In this document: positions 23,301 to 35,302 of the stretch, one piece after another
Numbering within the stretch: position 1 is the first letter of the stretch
Layout: every line of letters starts with the position of its first letter
Source of the DNA: Owenia fusiformis
Taxonomy: Eukaryota; Annelida; Polychaeta; Sabellida; Oweniidae
DNA length: 64,000 nucleotides
Direction of reading: 5' to 3'
NCBI GenBank assembly: GCA_903813345.2
Contig: CAIIXF020000010.1
Coordinates: forward strand, 9,976,349-10,040,348
Notes under the pieces: model-generated
Seen by the model: only the letters and a program-made list of their open reading frames with translations
What the model was told of the DNA's origin: nothing
Databases searched by the model: none
Made by a program: the position numbers and the translations under genes

Positions 23301-24952
23301 GGCGTCCGGCGGTTGGTGGTTGGAGGTTGGCATCCGGCGTCTGTAACAATTTCTTACAACTTCCTATAACTTAACAAATACTGTTTAGACTGACTTCAAT
23401 TTTTTCTAAATCATCTACATGTTCTCAAAAGTTCAAATCTGACTTTAGATTTGACATTTGACCTTCAATGACCTTCTCAAGGTCAAAAAGGTCTTTTTTC
23501 AACTTGCTTCACATTGACTAAATTTTTTTTCAAAATCATCTACATGTTCTCAGAAATCCAAATCTGACTTTAGATTTGACTTTAGATTTGACATTTGACC
23601 TTCAAATCTGACTTTAGATTTGACATTTGACCTTCAATGACCTTCTCAAGGTCAAAAAAGGTCAAAAAGGTCTGTTTTCAACTTGCTTCAAATTGACTAA
23701 ATTTTCTTTTCAAAATCATCTACGTGTTCTCAGAAATTCAAATCTGACTTAAGATTTGACTTAAGATTTGACATTTGACCTTCAATGACCTTCTCAAGGT
23801 CAAAAAAGGTCAAAAAGGTCTGTTTTCAACTTGCTTCAAATTGACTAAAAATTTTTTTCAAAATGATCTACGTGTTCTCAGGAATTCAAATCTGACTTTA
23901 GATTTGACTTAAGATTTGACATTTGACCTTCAATGACCTTCTCAAAGTCAATAAAGGTCAAAAAGGTCAAAAAGGTCTTTTTTCAACTTGCTTCAAATTG
24001 ACTAAATTTTTTTTCAAAATCATCTACATGTTCTTAGAAATTCAAATCTGACTTTAGATTTGACATTTGACCTTCAATGACCTTCTCAATGTCAAAAAAG
24101 GTCAAAAAGGTATTTTTTTATCTTGCTTCAAATTGACTAAATTTTTTTTTCAAAATCATCTACATGTTCTCAGAAATTCAAATATGACTTTAGATTTGAC
24201 CTTTAATGACCTTCTCAAGGTCAAAAAAGGTCAAAAAGGTCTGTTTTCAACTTGCTTCAAATTGACCAATTTTTTTTTTCAAAATCATCTACATCTTTTC
24301 AGAAGTTCAAATTTGACTTAACAAGTTCTCAGAAGTTCAAATCTGACTTTAGATTTGACCTTTGACCTTCAATGACCTTCTCAAGGTCAAAAAGGTCTTT
24401 TTTCAACTTGCTTCAAATTGACTAATTTTTTTTCAAAATCATCTACATGTTCTCAGAAGTTCAAATCTGACTTTAGATTTGACATTTGACCTTCAATGAC
24501 CTTTTCAAGGTCAAAAAGGTCTTATTTCAACTTGCTTCAAATTTACTTAATTTTTTTTCAAAATCATCTACATGTTCTCAGAAGTTCAAATCTGACTTTA
24601 CATTTGACCTTCAATGACCTTCTCAATGTCAAAAAAAGTCAAAGAGGTATTTTTTCAACTTGCTTCAAATTGACCAAATTGTTTAAGGTGGTGACATTTT
24701 GTCATGTTAATGCCTTGTATGAATTCTTGTTTTGAACATTTTCTGAATTGGTATTCAAGTGGAATGATCGCCTTTAAATTAAAATCTAATCGCTTCCTTA
24801 TAATGCATCTTTCATTTGTATTTTCCAGTACAGCTGAAAATATTGCAGTTTTTATATGGAGCCAATTGAAGAAACTGCTACCAGAAGGACTACTTTACGA
24901 AGTAAAACTCTACGAGACTGAAAAGAATGTGGTAGTATACAGAGGAGAATGA
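17382..24952 (+). CDS. PTS: 6-pyruvoyl-tetrahydropterin synthase, six exons, complete
   Basis: The family enzyme converts 7,8-dihydroneopterin triphosphate to 6-pyruvoyl-tetrahydropterin in tetrahydrobiopterin synthesis. Exons are 17382-17488, 18776-18855, 19565-19587, 19968-20024, 21139-21209 and 24829-24952, giving 153 residues (human 145). All junctions are GT-AG and in phase. The expected zinc ligands are His32 (SACHRL), His57 and His59 (NGHGHNY). The catalytic cysteine is Cys51 (FGKCNN), and Asp97/His98 (LDHKN) and Glu142 (LYETEKN) complete the site. The 23 nt exon 3 matches the tiny exon 3 I recall for the vertebrate gene; the donor at 19588 (GTGAGT) is required to keep frame. A 6-codon uORF at 17372-17392 overlaps the start codon. 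Introns 4 and 5 hold fold-back elements and tandem arrays. Confidence 0.97.
17489..18775 (+). other. PTS intron 1, no gene seen
   Basis: Intron between PTS exons 1 and 2. Open frames on either strand are short and show no recognisable domain. I see no clear element ends. Confidence 0.5.
20118..20235 (+). repeat. Partial duplicate of PTS exon 4 with its splice donor
   Basis: Positions 20001-20117 (last 24 nt of exon 4 plus 93 nt of intron) are repeated in tandem at 20118-20235. The copy contains 'ctgaagcaatatatcaat' followed by the same GTAGGT donor. It has no acceptor and a one-base insertion in the exon part, so it cannot act as a full exon, but it supplies a second donor 117 nt downstream of the real one. 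Confidence 0.85.
20246..20962. mobile_element. Fold-back element (AAAGGAGCACGTAGG ends)
   Basis: The ends pair over more than 30 bp (AAAGGAGCACGTAGGTTATC against its inverted copy ending at 20962), and weaker pairing continues inward. It is about 717 bp, non-coding, in PTS intron 4. A lone end of the same family occurs near 29383 ('ccaaaggagcacgta'). Confidence 0.8.
21222..21950. mobile_element. Fold-back element with ~330 bp arms
   Basis: The left arm starts AAAGGAGGAGGGAAAGTATC and the right arm ends in its inverted counterpart at 21950. Pairing runs through 'gataaaataattttgacttt' and beyond, leaving a short spacer. It starts only 12 nt past the PTS exon 5 donor, so the pre-mRNA would form a very long hairpin right at that splice site. 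Confidence 0.85.
22118..22880. repeat. Degenerate AT-rich tandem array
   Basis: About twenty imperfect copies of a 30-40 bp unit around 'ttcactattttcatttgcat' and 'cagggaacagaattcac'. Unit length varies, so short overlapping ORFs appear by chance. It lies in PTS intron 5. Confidence 0.8.
23231..24720. mobile_element. GGTGGTGACAT element with internal tandem array
   Basis: The left end carries 'gtcaccaccaccaatgtggt' and the right end 'aaggtggtgacattttgtca' then 'tgttaatgcctt', the ends seen in the dispersed family. Between them about nine ~150 bp units repeat 'tgaccttcaatgaccttctc', 'aaggtcaaaaaaggtca' and 'caaatctgactttagatttg'. The elements at 61049-61166 and 43381-43505 look like short versions without the array. 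Non-coding; PTS intron 5. Confidence 0.75.
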
Positions 24953-25940
24953 ATCATTCTTTGTTTTACGATTTGTTTCACATTTAGATGAACCATATGG
25001 AGGAAGACATCATATATACAAAGAATTTGTGTCACTTTTGAAAATTTTCAAGGTGCGCAAAAATTTGTTCAGTACTTAAAATCTGTAGTTGTATTTCTCA
25101 GGTAATATTGGTTGAATTTGTCTTGGATGATATTAAAACCACAAGTACATTAAGGAGAGAAGAACCAAAGAGTTCATGGACTTGTTCAAAGAGTCATTTT
25201 TAAAAAGTTCATCTTGGTTATCATCTATTTTCTTTGTCTCCAGTCAAAACAGTTCTATCTGACCCCTTCTGTATGTCCCGGTGAATCTTAAAATCTTACA
25301 AGGTAATGTCCACCTTTTCAATTTTCAAAGTGCCAAATAGAGATAGATGTGGCAATTTCCATTAAAAATAGATCCAGATATGAAATGTTTATTAAATGAC
25401 AATCTGATAGCACAGAATCAGTAATGAAAGTCTATATTATCCACTGCTGTTCTCCCTTTGGGGATATTAAATGATGACCATAGCCATGGTCCATGATACA
25501 ATCATTATGACACAATTTGCCAAGAGATCTTGATAAAGTAACATTCCAGTAAATGTATTTTTTCAAGGATCTTGTCTATTCATTTTGATACATTAATCAG
25601 GGCTACTTACATATATATATATATATTATATGAGTTAGTTATTTTCAAAAGGTGGAGTGAACTATAGTACCTAGTTTAGTCAATAGAGGGAATAGTTATC
25701 TGTTCCCGGGAAAGTTTCCCCGGGAATTGTTACTCCAACTGAGTAATTCAGTCAGTAAATTGGCTTACACTACGATACAATTTCGATCCCAGCATTTTTT
25801 TTGCATTATGCATGCGTTCTATGTGTAGGATTGTATAGTTTTTAACAACACGTGTCACTCGTCGGGAGAGGTGTACTGTGATAAGTTGCACATTCAATAT
25901 CGCAATTATTTGGCCTTTTTGAATTTAACAACTTTGACAA

Positions 25941-26119
25941 CACTGGCGGATCCAGATGAAAATTTAAACCCCATTTTGGAAAATTTGGCCTAAAATGCCA
26001 AGTCATGCCCAAATAGAATCATTTTTGAGGCCATACTTAACTTTCGAGCAAAACGACTTTTGGGCTCCTACAAAAAAGGGGGCGGGTGGGGGCGCAAGAT
26101 GGATCTGGATCCGCCAGTG
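25941..26119. mobile_element. 179 bp MITE with CACTGGCGGATCCAG ends
   Basis: The left end CACTGGCGGATCCAG and right end CTGGATCCGCCAGTG are perfect 15 bp inverted repeats. Similar interior and 'ggatccgcca' or 'gatccaccc' sequences occur near 44630-44780 and 60330-60430, which look like decayed relatives. Non-coding. Confidence 0.85.
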
Positions 26120-26214
26120 GGATGATAACAAAAATAGGCGTATAGCTAAATACGGTGAACAATCGTAGAACTCCTGATATGCCCGTTAATTTCATGATTT
26201 ACGTATACAGTATA

Positions 26215-27095
26215 TACACTCCCCTCCATAAGTTTGGCAACTCTTTTTCCCCCATTGAACTACGTGTTAAAGCCTCTTTACCTTTGAATTTTTATTTACT
26301 TAACCTGCGTTGAAAATACTTATACTATTGATGGAAACGTAATTTTGCTTTAATTCCAATACCTCCAAATTTTCTCAATTTTTTTCCTCAATTACACTAG
26401 GTCGGAAATTGATGATGAATTTGATGAATTTTTGAAAATCGACATTCCCATGTTAACCAATGGGAAATGGTAGGTTTGCCGCAAGTCATATGACAGAATA
26501 TCCATCCATCCGAGTCCTTGCAAAAAATATGAGTTAGGCAGGTAATTGAATTTGCTAACTTTATTTAACAAAAATTGATATGTTTCTTCAGGTTCAACAA
26601 AGTTATAGGGCTTTAAAGTCAAAATTGTTTTTCAAAAAACCTCTCCCATTGAAATAACACAGGAGGCGAAAAATTCTTTTCAAAAATGACTTTGAAGCGC
26701 TGTAACTTTAATATTCATCAAATAAACTAAACACTTAGTGTTCAAAAAAGTTATACAATTCAATTTTCTATATAAACATATTTTTTGCTGAATCTTTTAC
26801 TGAAAAGATATCCTGATTTCTGATTTGCCCTGAACCCTCCATTTCCCATTGGATTACATGGGAATGACGATTTTCAAAAATTCATCAAATTTATCATCAA
26901 TTTTCGACCTATTGTAATTGAGCAAAAAAATTGAGAAAATTTGGAGGTATTGGAAAAAAGTCAAGTTACGTTTCCATTAATATTATAAGTTATTTTATCG
27001 CCGGTTAAGTAAATAAAAATTCAAACGTAAAGAGGCTACGTAAACACGTAGTTCAATGGAGAAAAAAGGTTGCCAAACTTATGGAGGGGAGTGTA
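26215..27095. mobile_element. Fold-back element (TACACTCCCCTCCATAAG ends)
   Basis: Two arms of about 270 bp (26215-26480 and 26830-27095) are inverted copies, starting TACACTCCCCTCCATAAGTT and ending at GGAGGGGAGTGTA. No transposase frame. A shorter diverged relative lies at about 33425-33760. Confidence 0.85.
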
Positions 27096-29683
27096 AGTAC
27101 AATTAGTACGCTATGAACGCATTCGTTTATTTGACTTGGAGCGGAGTTCAAGCACATATATAGGTTAATGCAGAATACGGCAGTATGCTCTTCCATTGTG
27201 TGTTTCATCTGGAAGAACCCCCGTCCTCAACATAATATAATATGAAGTATTGCTGCCCTTGTTCGAACCCCAATACTCGAAAACCCATTATTACACCGAA
27301 ATCAAATAATACGGAATCCAATACTCTAGAAAGATAAATCAATTAAACTTTATGAGAATGACGTATACAGTTTGTTTAGCGTCCCGGAGGTGGAGATGGA
27401 GAAGGCGTGGCTTCCCACGGCAGGGAAGGACAATTTTACAAAAAAAGTTCAAAACACAGCGCGTATTTAATTAATTTTGTTACCGTATATATTTTCATTA
27501 AGTTAAAAATATTCAAAAACAGTTAAAAGATCCAAGGTGAAAGATCAGTAAAACATGCAATGAAAATACATTTAGGAAATATACATTTACACGGATCTTC
27601 AATCTCCTTTATGGCATAGTTGATTGATACATTTAGAAACTAAAAAACTAAGTGTAACGTATATGGAACTCTAAAAGACAATGACGAAATGTTTTCCCCA
27701 GACTAACAACATACAGTTTGGACGATATGAAATATATACAGCAACTTACAGCGCATCATATTGGAAAACGTACCGTCCTCTTTAATCTTGAATTGTTCAT
27801 ACCAGATTTGAATCAGTCGTTTGGGAAGTGATATATGCGATATATGAATACTAAGGACGCTTTCATGATTTTAAATAGCTACGCATTCAGCAAGCATTTT
27901 GTTCATTACAAAAAGTGACATTAAATAATAACCTGCCAAGATTTATTAAAAGTTCCAATATAGCAAATATCTGCGTTCATCAAAACTGATCGTTCTTAGT
28001 TCCACATCTAAGTAACCTGGTAATAACCGCGTTATTTAAAACGCCGCCGAATCAGAACGAATCCATTGACACAGCCTAGGGGTTAGAGGAGTTTCTAAAT
28101 AGCTTCGAAATCTATGTCATTTAAAGGACATGCGTTCATAAAAATAGTCTTTCTTAGTTCTTCTGAGTAACCCGGTAATAGCCGCGATATTTAAATCGCC
28201 ACCGACTCTTAAGGAGTCCCGGTGTCAAAGGGTAGGAGGTCCTATCAAATTATGGTCCTACTCTCCATTGATTTATATGGTGACCTCAATAGAACTCTTT
28301 CCCTCATTATCTTATACGCAATTAGGGCCAGTAAGGGCCGTTAAGAAAGGGGACCATAATCCCTGGGGGACCATCATTTCTTTCACACCGGCATATGAAC
28401 GAGAATCATAGATATAATGGAGAGGTTTCGCACAACTGGTTAGCTAAAGAGGGGGATATTGGAGTGAAACCCCCGGGGATAATCCCAGAGTTCAGAGATG
28501 ACATACGCTTATCATGTAAATTTGTTTCTGATGGTCAAAATCCACAAAAAATGGCGGCCTCAGAATGTTTATATGATTCGAATAATATTATGTTCATTTC
28601 TGGAGAATTTAAACAATGTCATACGAAGGTGGCAAGCGAAAGACGCAATTATGTCTGGTATCGTCTAAGCTCTTGGGGTTCTCCTCTTGGGTGCTAAAAC
28701 GTACCCGTATTCGTATTTCATTACGTTTACGAATTACCCTGCGTGCAGAGTCTAGTTAAACTACAGACGAAGCTCTCTTTTAAGAAGTGAAGTCAAACGA
28801 ATGCAAAGGGTATTTACGAATACGGTATTTCGATAATTTTGTTTCGCAGTACGTTTTTTGAAGTACGTAATTTTAAACGCATCTCAATCTGTGGCTATTA
28901 CTAGTGTCAAATAAATCGCCTCGTCTGCTCTCAGGTTCCAATACGTCGGTAGTCTAAGCTTTTAAAATCCCACCTCCATTCGAATTTTTTGTACTACAAA
29001 AATAGACATTAACCTTTTCATTCCAAAGAGGGTCATTTATCAATTTTATTAAATCACTTTCAAAATGAACGATTTCTAGGTTTACAATAACTAATTCAGT
29101 GTAAAAGAATTCTTTGTAGAATATTTAATTTTATGAGTCTTATCTCAGACCATAAATGCAGTGACTCCATTATGCTACAAAATACGCAAACAATTTGTTA
29201 CAGGTAGAATTTTCTTCTGAGAATATTAAGATTGCACCACGTGTGTATTGACTTAACATATAATATACACCATAGACTTAACATTGGGTATCATCCATAT
29301 CCCTTTTGATCTCATTATATTTTAAAATATGCCCTTATAAGTATATTTATTAATGTATTTTTTTAATCAATGTATTAGTTCCAAAGGAGCACGTACAATC
29401 TAAACAGTGATTCACTTTATATCAAGATTAAGTAGAATCCATCATACCTATTTTATTTCACTCTAATGTAGAATCTAATCTCGAGCATACATAATGGCTA
29501 ATACGAAATAATGCCAGTAAATAGTTTCGTATAAAACTAGTAGACATAAAAATCCATATAGGCATTCGTAAGCCATACACTTTCACAAACAACCACCCCC
29601 CCACCTCATGAAAACTGAGGAGAGAAGCAAAGTAACACATTGGATCATAGGAAGTGACACAAACAAATATATCATCTATGCAA

Positions 29684-30135
29684 TACAGGGTGATCAATAA
29701 GTAGTGACAATGATTCTCCCATTCATTCATTGTACACTGACAATCGCTGCAAATTCATTATAATGCATTTGCAGTTGTCATGGTAACCCTAGCTTGTATT
29801 GGGTAGGCGGACCACGGCCATTGTCTTAAAACAAACAGACAATATCAGGGTTCCATCGAATATTATTCGGTCAATCTAAGCGACTCCTTGTCCTGCCAAA
29901 CTTCATTCAAAAATGCTATTGAACGCCAAGTCACTGCTCATGTTCAAAATAAGCACCATCTTTACGGACACATTCTCTATGCATCCCATCCCACTCATGA
30001 TGGAACATGATCTGATCTGTCTGCCACTGGTCGGCCACTTGGATAATTCTCTGGTTTGACTCGACCACCCTTGAACTTCTCGTGCCAGCAAGTATACACT
30101 CTTTGCTCAGACATAATAGAGTCCCCATAGGCATT
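29684..30135 (-). pseudogene. Internally deleted mariner-like transposase relic
   Basis: The plus-strand left end is TACAGGGTGATCAATAAG. On the minus strand the region near 30135-30020 reads like the mariner N-terminal helix-turn-helix (an AYGDS motif followed by a GRPV motif). It passes almost directly into something like the C-terminal end of such proteins (KDGAYFEHEQ). The catalytic middle is absent and stops interrupt the frame. I could not find the other terminal repeat. Identification is from remembered family motifs. Confidence 0.6.
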
Positions 30136-30513
30136 TCTCAAGAACCTAATTGTATAATGTACTCATAGGTTATTCTTAACACAGACTTGTATCAATGTTC
30201 TCTGTTTGATTCAGTTTTTTTGCTATTGAAGATGTTTTATCCATTTTGATACCTTTGGAATATGGCTACCCTGGCAAAAAGGTGTTTTGCCACTCGTGTA
30301 TAATGACTCGTAATCTTGTCAACAATAAACATATGTTGTCATCATAACAATATATTAGACATTCATAGAATTAATTTTTCATAGAATACATAAAATCTCA
30401 GAAAATTGCTCTAATTTAGATCAATCAATTAACAGCTGTGCCAAGAAAGAAAATAAACAACGTAGAAATAAAATATAATGACGATCAGCAGGTAAATGTC
30501 ACTTGCTCCGGGT

Positions 30514-31965
30514 ACCCTACCCCTATATTACTAAAGTCATCGGCAATCATATATATTGTGACATGTATCCTGTCTCTTTATAATAAAATTAGTCAAACTA
30601 CTACAACACAATCGAGCACAACCCAATAATAAACCAACCCAACACAGTCAACAAGATTAAAGTCAACTCTACTTATCATTTAACTAATTCATTTTGGCAC
30701 TACCTGACAAAAACCCTACCATAACACAACCAGGCTTAACCAAATACTCAATTAATTATACTCGATTAAATCAATTAATCAATTAAATCAAAACACAATC
30801 AGGCACACCCTATGAAACGGTGATATCAGTGACACGTCGCAAAAAGTTCGTGCACGTATTGTTACACTTTTTCGCTTCTCAACACCACAGAATGTGACGT
30901 TTTTTGAGAAAAATGTACAGACACGTCGCAAAAAGTTCGCGCGCGTATTGTTACACATTTTTGCTTTTCAACACCACAGAATGTGACGCTTTTTGAGAAA
31001 AATGTACACATATGGAAATCCTTTCGTCCTCCACATTTGCCTCTATATCTCAAAATATTTAAGGCGAATAACTTTGATATCGTATATGTATTAACAATGG
31101 GTTAGGAGCATCATTAAACACGAATCAATTTGTTATTTTAGGTGAAATAAATATATGTGTTGCTGTGTTTGAAAATAGGTGAATGGCGTAAATTCGCCCT
31201 ATTTTAATGAATTTTGAAAACCTTTCGTCCTCCATCCCTACCCTACCCCTATATTACTAAAGTCATCGGCAATCATATATATTGTGACATGTATCCTGTC
31301 TCTTTATAATAAAATTAGTCAAACTACTACAACACAATCGAGCACAACCCAATAATAAACCAACCCAACACAGTCAACAAGATTAAACTCAACTCTACCT
31401 ATCATTTAACTAATTCATTTTGGCACTACCTGACAAAAACCCTACCATAACACAACCAGGCTTAACCAAATACTCAATTAATTATACTCGATTAAATCAA
31501 TTAATCAATTAAATCAAAACACAATCAGGCACACCCTATGAAACGGTGATATCAGTGACACGTCGCAAAAAGTTCGTGCACGTATTGTTACACATTTTCG
31601 CTTCTCAACACCACAGAATGTGACGTTTTTTGAGAAAAATGTACAGACACGTCGCAAAAAGTTCGGGCGCGTATTGTTACACATTTTTGCTTTTCAACAC
31701 CACAGAATGTGACGCTTTTTGAGAAAAATGTACACATATGGAAATCCTTTCGTCCTCCACATTTGCCTCTATATCTCAAAATATTTAAGGCGAATAACTT
31801 TGATATCGTATATGTATTAACAATGGGTTAGGAGCATCATTAAACACGAATCAATTTGTTATTTTAGGTGAAATAAATATATGTGTTGCTGTGTTTGAAA
31901 ATAGGTGAATGGCGTAAATTCGCCCTATTTTAATGAATTTTGAAAACCTTTCGTCCTCCACTTTT
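30514..31965. repeat. Recent 726 bp tandem duplication
   Basis: 30514-31239 and 31240-31965 are almost identical; I see only a handful of base differences, for example TTCGCGCGCG against TTCGGGCGCG. Inside each copy an ~88 bp segment starting ACACGTCGCAAAAAGTTCG is itself duplicated. Very low divergence points to a young event, a length polymorphism or an assembly artefact. Confidence 0.9.
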
Positions 31966-32537
31966 CCACATACAACAGAAAACACATACGTTTGTGAACA
32001 AAATCAGCTATTTATAAATAAACTAGAGTTTTTGAGCAAAATAATCATGTATGATATATAACAAAGTGGTCTCGTATTTTTTGTTTAATGTACACTTGAA
32101 AAGTTGAAGGTAACAAAAAATGAGCAAAGAAGGGCGCTGTCAACAGATTCTATTTTTCAAACTATATGACGTCACAATATGGGACGCTAAGTAGAATTCA
32201 TCCTTTGAAATAACACTTCCATCTACCTTTATCAAGATGAAAATAAAGTATAATAGTCAAATATTGTTTGAGTTATGCGCTTTTTAAAACGAAAAAGTAT
32301 TCAAAATGTAACGTGTCGACAGCGGATATTTGGAAGATTTTCGGGTAAAAAACTCTTTTTTAAAAAAGAACGCGCAAGAATTGTGAAAGAAGTGTACTTC
32401 ATTTGAAAACTTCATTAAAGCAGCTTTAAAATGATATATAATTTTGATTAGAATATTATCTTATATTCAGAAGAATTAAAGTTACATTCATGCGATACCC
32501 TAAAAACACAAGTGTGCCAGCTTTTTGCGACGTGTCA
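30830..32537. mobile_element. Element with TGACACGTCGCAAAAAG ends
   Basis: TGACACGTCGCAAAAAG at 30830, and again at 31556 in the duplicated copy, is matched by its inverse CTTTTTGCGACGTGTCA ending at 32537. The likely original element is 31556-32537, with the 726 bp duplication overlapping its left part. No transposase frame is visible. Confidence 0.6.
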
Positions 32538-33424
32538 GTATATCCAACTATAAGCTTCTCTAAATAGAGACAACCACAACCGGGCAACCACAAACACAAT
32601 CGTGGACCAACCAATACATACTCCTCCCACGGAACGTTTTAGAAGTACAGATTATAACGGTTTTTTGAAGTTCTGTCTACTTAACAAGTAAGGTCGTCTG
32701 AACTCTTTGTTCGTTAATATGTTGATTTTCTTAAATATATTAATTATGATCACTCAATCACTCGATTAACGGTATGCTATGAAAACTATTTTTAATGTTT
32801 TTTAACTTTTTCTTGCATTTTAAAAATATTTTCTTGCGAAATTGCGTCTTGGAATTTCTGCTGGAGAGGTGTTTCTCTGTAAACACAAATTTCTATCAAC
32901 AATTCACAAACTCTGATGGTACATTGTATTCTCGAATAACACACCGTTGAAAATGTTCGAGCTTTGTGACGGACCCGATGCAGAAAACGTTATCCTCCAT
33001 TAAAAGGGAGTTTTTACCACACATGACGTACACTGCCGAACACTATTAACTACTCCCATGAAAGACATGCGTCGAAATCTGATTACGCACGATCATTTCG
33101 TTTTGTCATTTGATTTAATCCTGGCTGCCTGTGCTATCCGCCAAGGTTAAAAAGCGAGGGACTAAATGAATAAATTACAGCTTCATTTAAACCAAAAATT
33201 ACAAACCAGAGGCATTTTTAAATTCCGACTAGATTGTGTTCCTTGGTACAAAATTATAATATGCAACTTAACGTATGACATTCATGACATGTGTTTAAAA
33301 ATAGAAAACATCTTACAGAATGAGAATAGCCAACCTCCTCTATTTCGTAACATTTTGTCAAAGTAACTACAAATAGTTATGAAACAATAAATACGAGCGT
33401 TTAATTTCAGTAAAATTAGCAACC

Positions 33425-33760
33425 TTTAGCCCCTTCTATTGGACTACGTGTTAAAGCCTTTCATGCTTGAATTGTGAAGAGAAAAAAATATATGTAGGGC
33501 TACAGATGTCCAATTCCTCACTTTTCTAAGTTTTCGCCATTTACAATAAGTGGGAAATTGCCACAAATCATGTGACCTACAGAATATGCATCCATCCGAA
33601 GTTCTAACAAAAATATAAGTTAATAAAGAGAAAATTGAATTTAACTTTATGGAACACAAAATTGATATCTTCTTCGAGAATATTGGGACAGTTCGGAGGT
33701 GCAGAAAATAAAAAAAACGTTGGGGAGTTAAGGCTGTCAAACCTATAGAGGGATGTATGA
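33425..33760. repeat. Diverged copy of the 26215 fold-back family
   Basis: It contains 'ggactacgtgttaaagcct' at the left and 'tcaaacctatagaggga' at the right, in the same order and orientation as the arms of the 26215-27095 element, but with many substitutions and a shorter middle. Confidence 0.6.
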
Positions 33761-35147
33761 TATTCAAAAAAAATGTATCCTTTTAAAAACAAATGTTAAA
33801 ATAAATTATAGAAAAGGTGTCCATTCGCCTGTACTTTTTTCAAAATACCCGTTCATTTGTAATTGTCCGTTCGGTTAATAACCCAATGATCGGATCTAGT
33901 ACAGAGGCCAATAATTTTTTTCATCGGTTTGCCCCTCTTGATTTTATCTGGACCGCCCCGTAGATTATACGTCAGTGGGTCATCTTCACTGGAACCAGAC
34001 GATATTCTTGTCCGACGCATGAGATATATCATATGCGGCGTTCCCTTTTTGCTTTTGCAAATGTTGAAAATTGAATGCGATTGCAACCCTGGAAGTGTAA
34101 CATTGCTCAGAGGTACTCAATCCCTTAAAATAATGCATTGGACCACAATTTCATTCGTACCTTATTCACAGAATCGATGGTACAGCTATAGTAACACCAA
34201 GTAGTGACACTACGTTATTTCTAAAGGATAAATGTCAAATATATTACATTGTTTTTGCGAGACCTCATCGGGGACCTCATCAACTTTGAATAAATGTTTC
34301 ATTTTTCCCCCTTGGAGCCCCTGGGTTAGAGACCAATCATAGTACATTGTACATCTTCTAAATTACCGCGAGTGACAAATTGAATGATTGTATTTTAATT
34401 TTCACTTTACAAATATTACATACATTCCTCATGTTACAACAAAGATAAATAAAACTGTTTTATATGTCTGGTTACAAAGACAATGGAATATGATGCAGTT
34501 TCATGTTACCAGGTTTATCAATCCTATAGTCACTTCACATATAAAAACGTATTTCTCATTTATCCATCAACCAAAATATTGCTGGGGTGTACAGATGGTC
34601 TTGATTGCTGTTAGCTAACCGAGGGACGCACAAATTAGCTCGATTACAATTTCCTTGATATCGAATTGAGCTACATGCCAAAACTAATTAGGTGCATTCC
34701 CAAGCAGAAATCCACCAATCAGAAAACGTATATATTTGAAGTAAGACATGCATGATGGGATTGAAAAGGGCGCCGTTTGTTGATTACACTACTCACCTAT
34801 AGTAACATTCCCGGGGAAAATCCTCCCGGGGACAGATTAATGTTCCCTCTATTGACCAGACTTGGTACTACACTCCACTCCACCTTTTGTAAATAAGGTC
34901 AACATATATATATATATACATATATACCGGTTATATTTTACCAAGTTTATCATAATGTGCAGTCGTGCAGTATTGAATGAGCATATTAGGTGGTGGGCGC
35001 TAAATATGGCAATTACAGTACTTAAGATGGCTTCCATTGACAGATTGGCGGTTTGAAAAAATCCACCAAATTAATAATGCTTTAAATTAATGCTGCACTT
35101 TGAGTGAGTTATATTGCGTTCATGTGTATGTGAGATGACAGTCTTCC

Positions 35148-35302
35148 TACAGTAAAACCTGTGTCTATTAAACATTTTTGCCAAAAAATGTTCAGTGTTG
35201 GTAGGTGTTCACTACAGAAAATATATTCTGTAGTCAGTAGAATATGTGCGGAGGAAGGGTGTTCACTAGAGAGAGGTGTTCACAAAGACAGGTTTTACTG
35301 TA
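35148..35302. mobile_element. 155 bp MITE with TACAGTAAAACCTG ends
   Basis: TACAGTAAAACCTGTGTCTA at the left and GACAGGTTTTACTGTA at the right are inverted repeats. Same family as 4794, 54661 and 59173. Confidence 0.8.

Larger units (their letters stand above)
25647..34889. repeat. Inverted repeat pair ~9.2 kb apart
   Basis: Segment 25647-25734 and the reverse complement of 34801-34889 align over about 88 bp at roughly 75-80 percent. Shared blocks are 'aaaaggtggagtg', 'gtcaatagaggga' and 'ccccgggaat'. Each is bordered on its outer side by a TA-repeat tract (25608-25630 and 34902-34925). They could be the ends of one large decayed element or two insertions of one short repeat. Confidence 0.7.

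Noticed and set aside
28395-28697. 100-codon frame in the spacer
   Set aside because: No recognisable domain, no matching splice sites or neighbours; it lies inside the element-rich spacer. Chance cannot be excluded.
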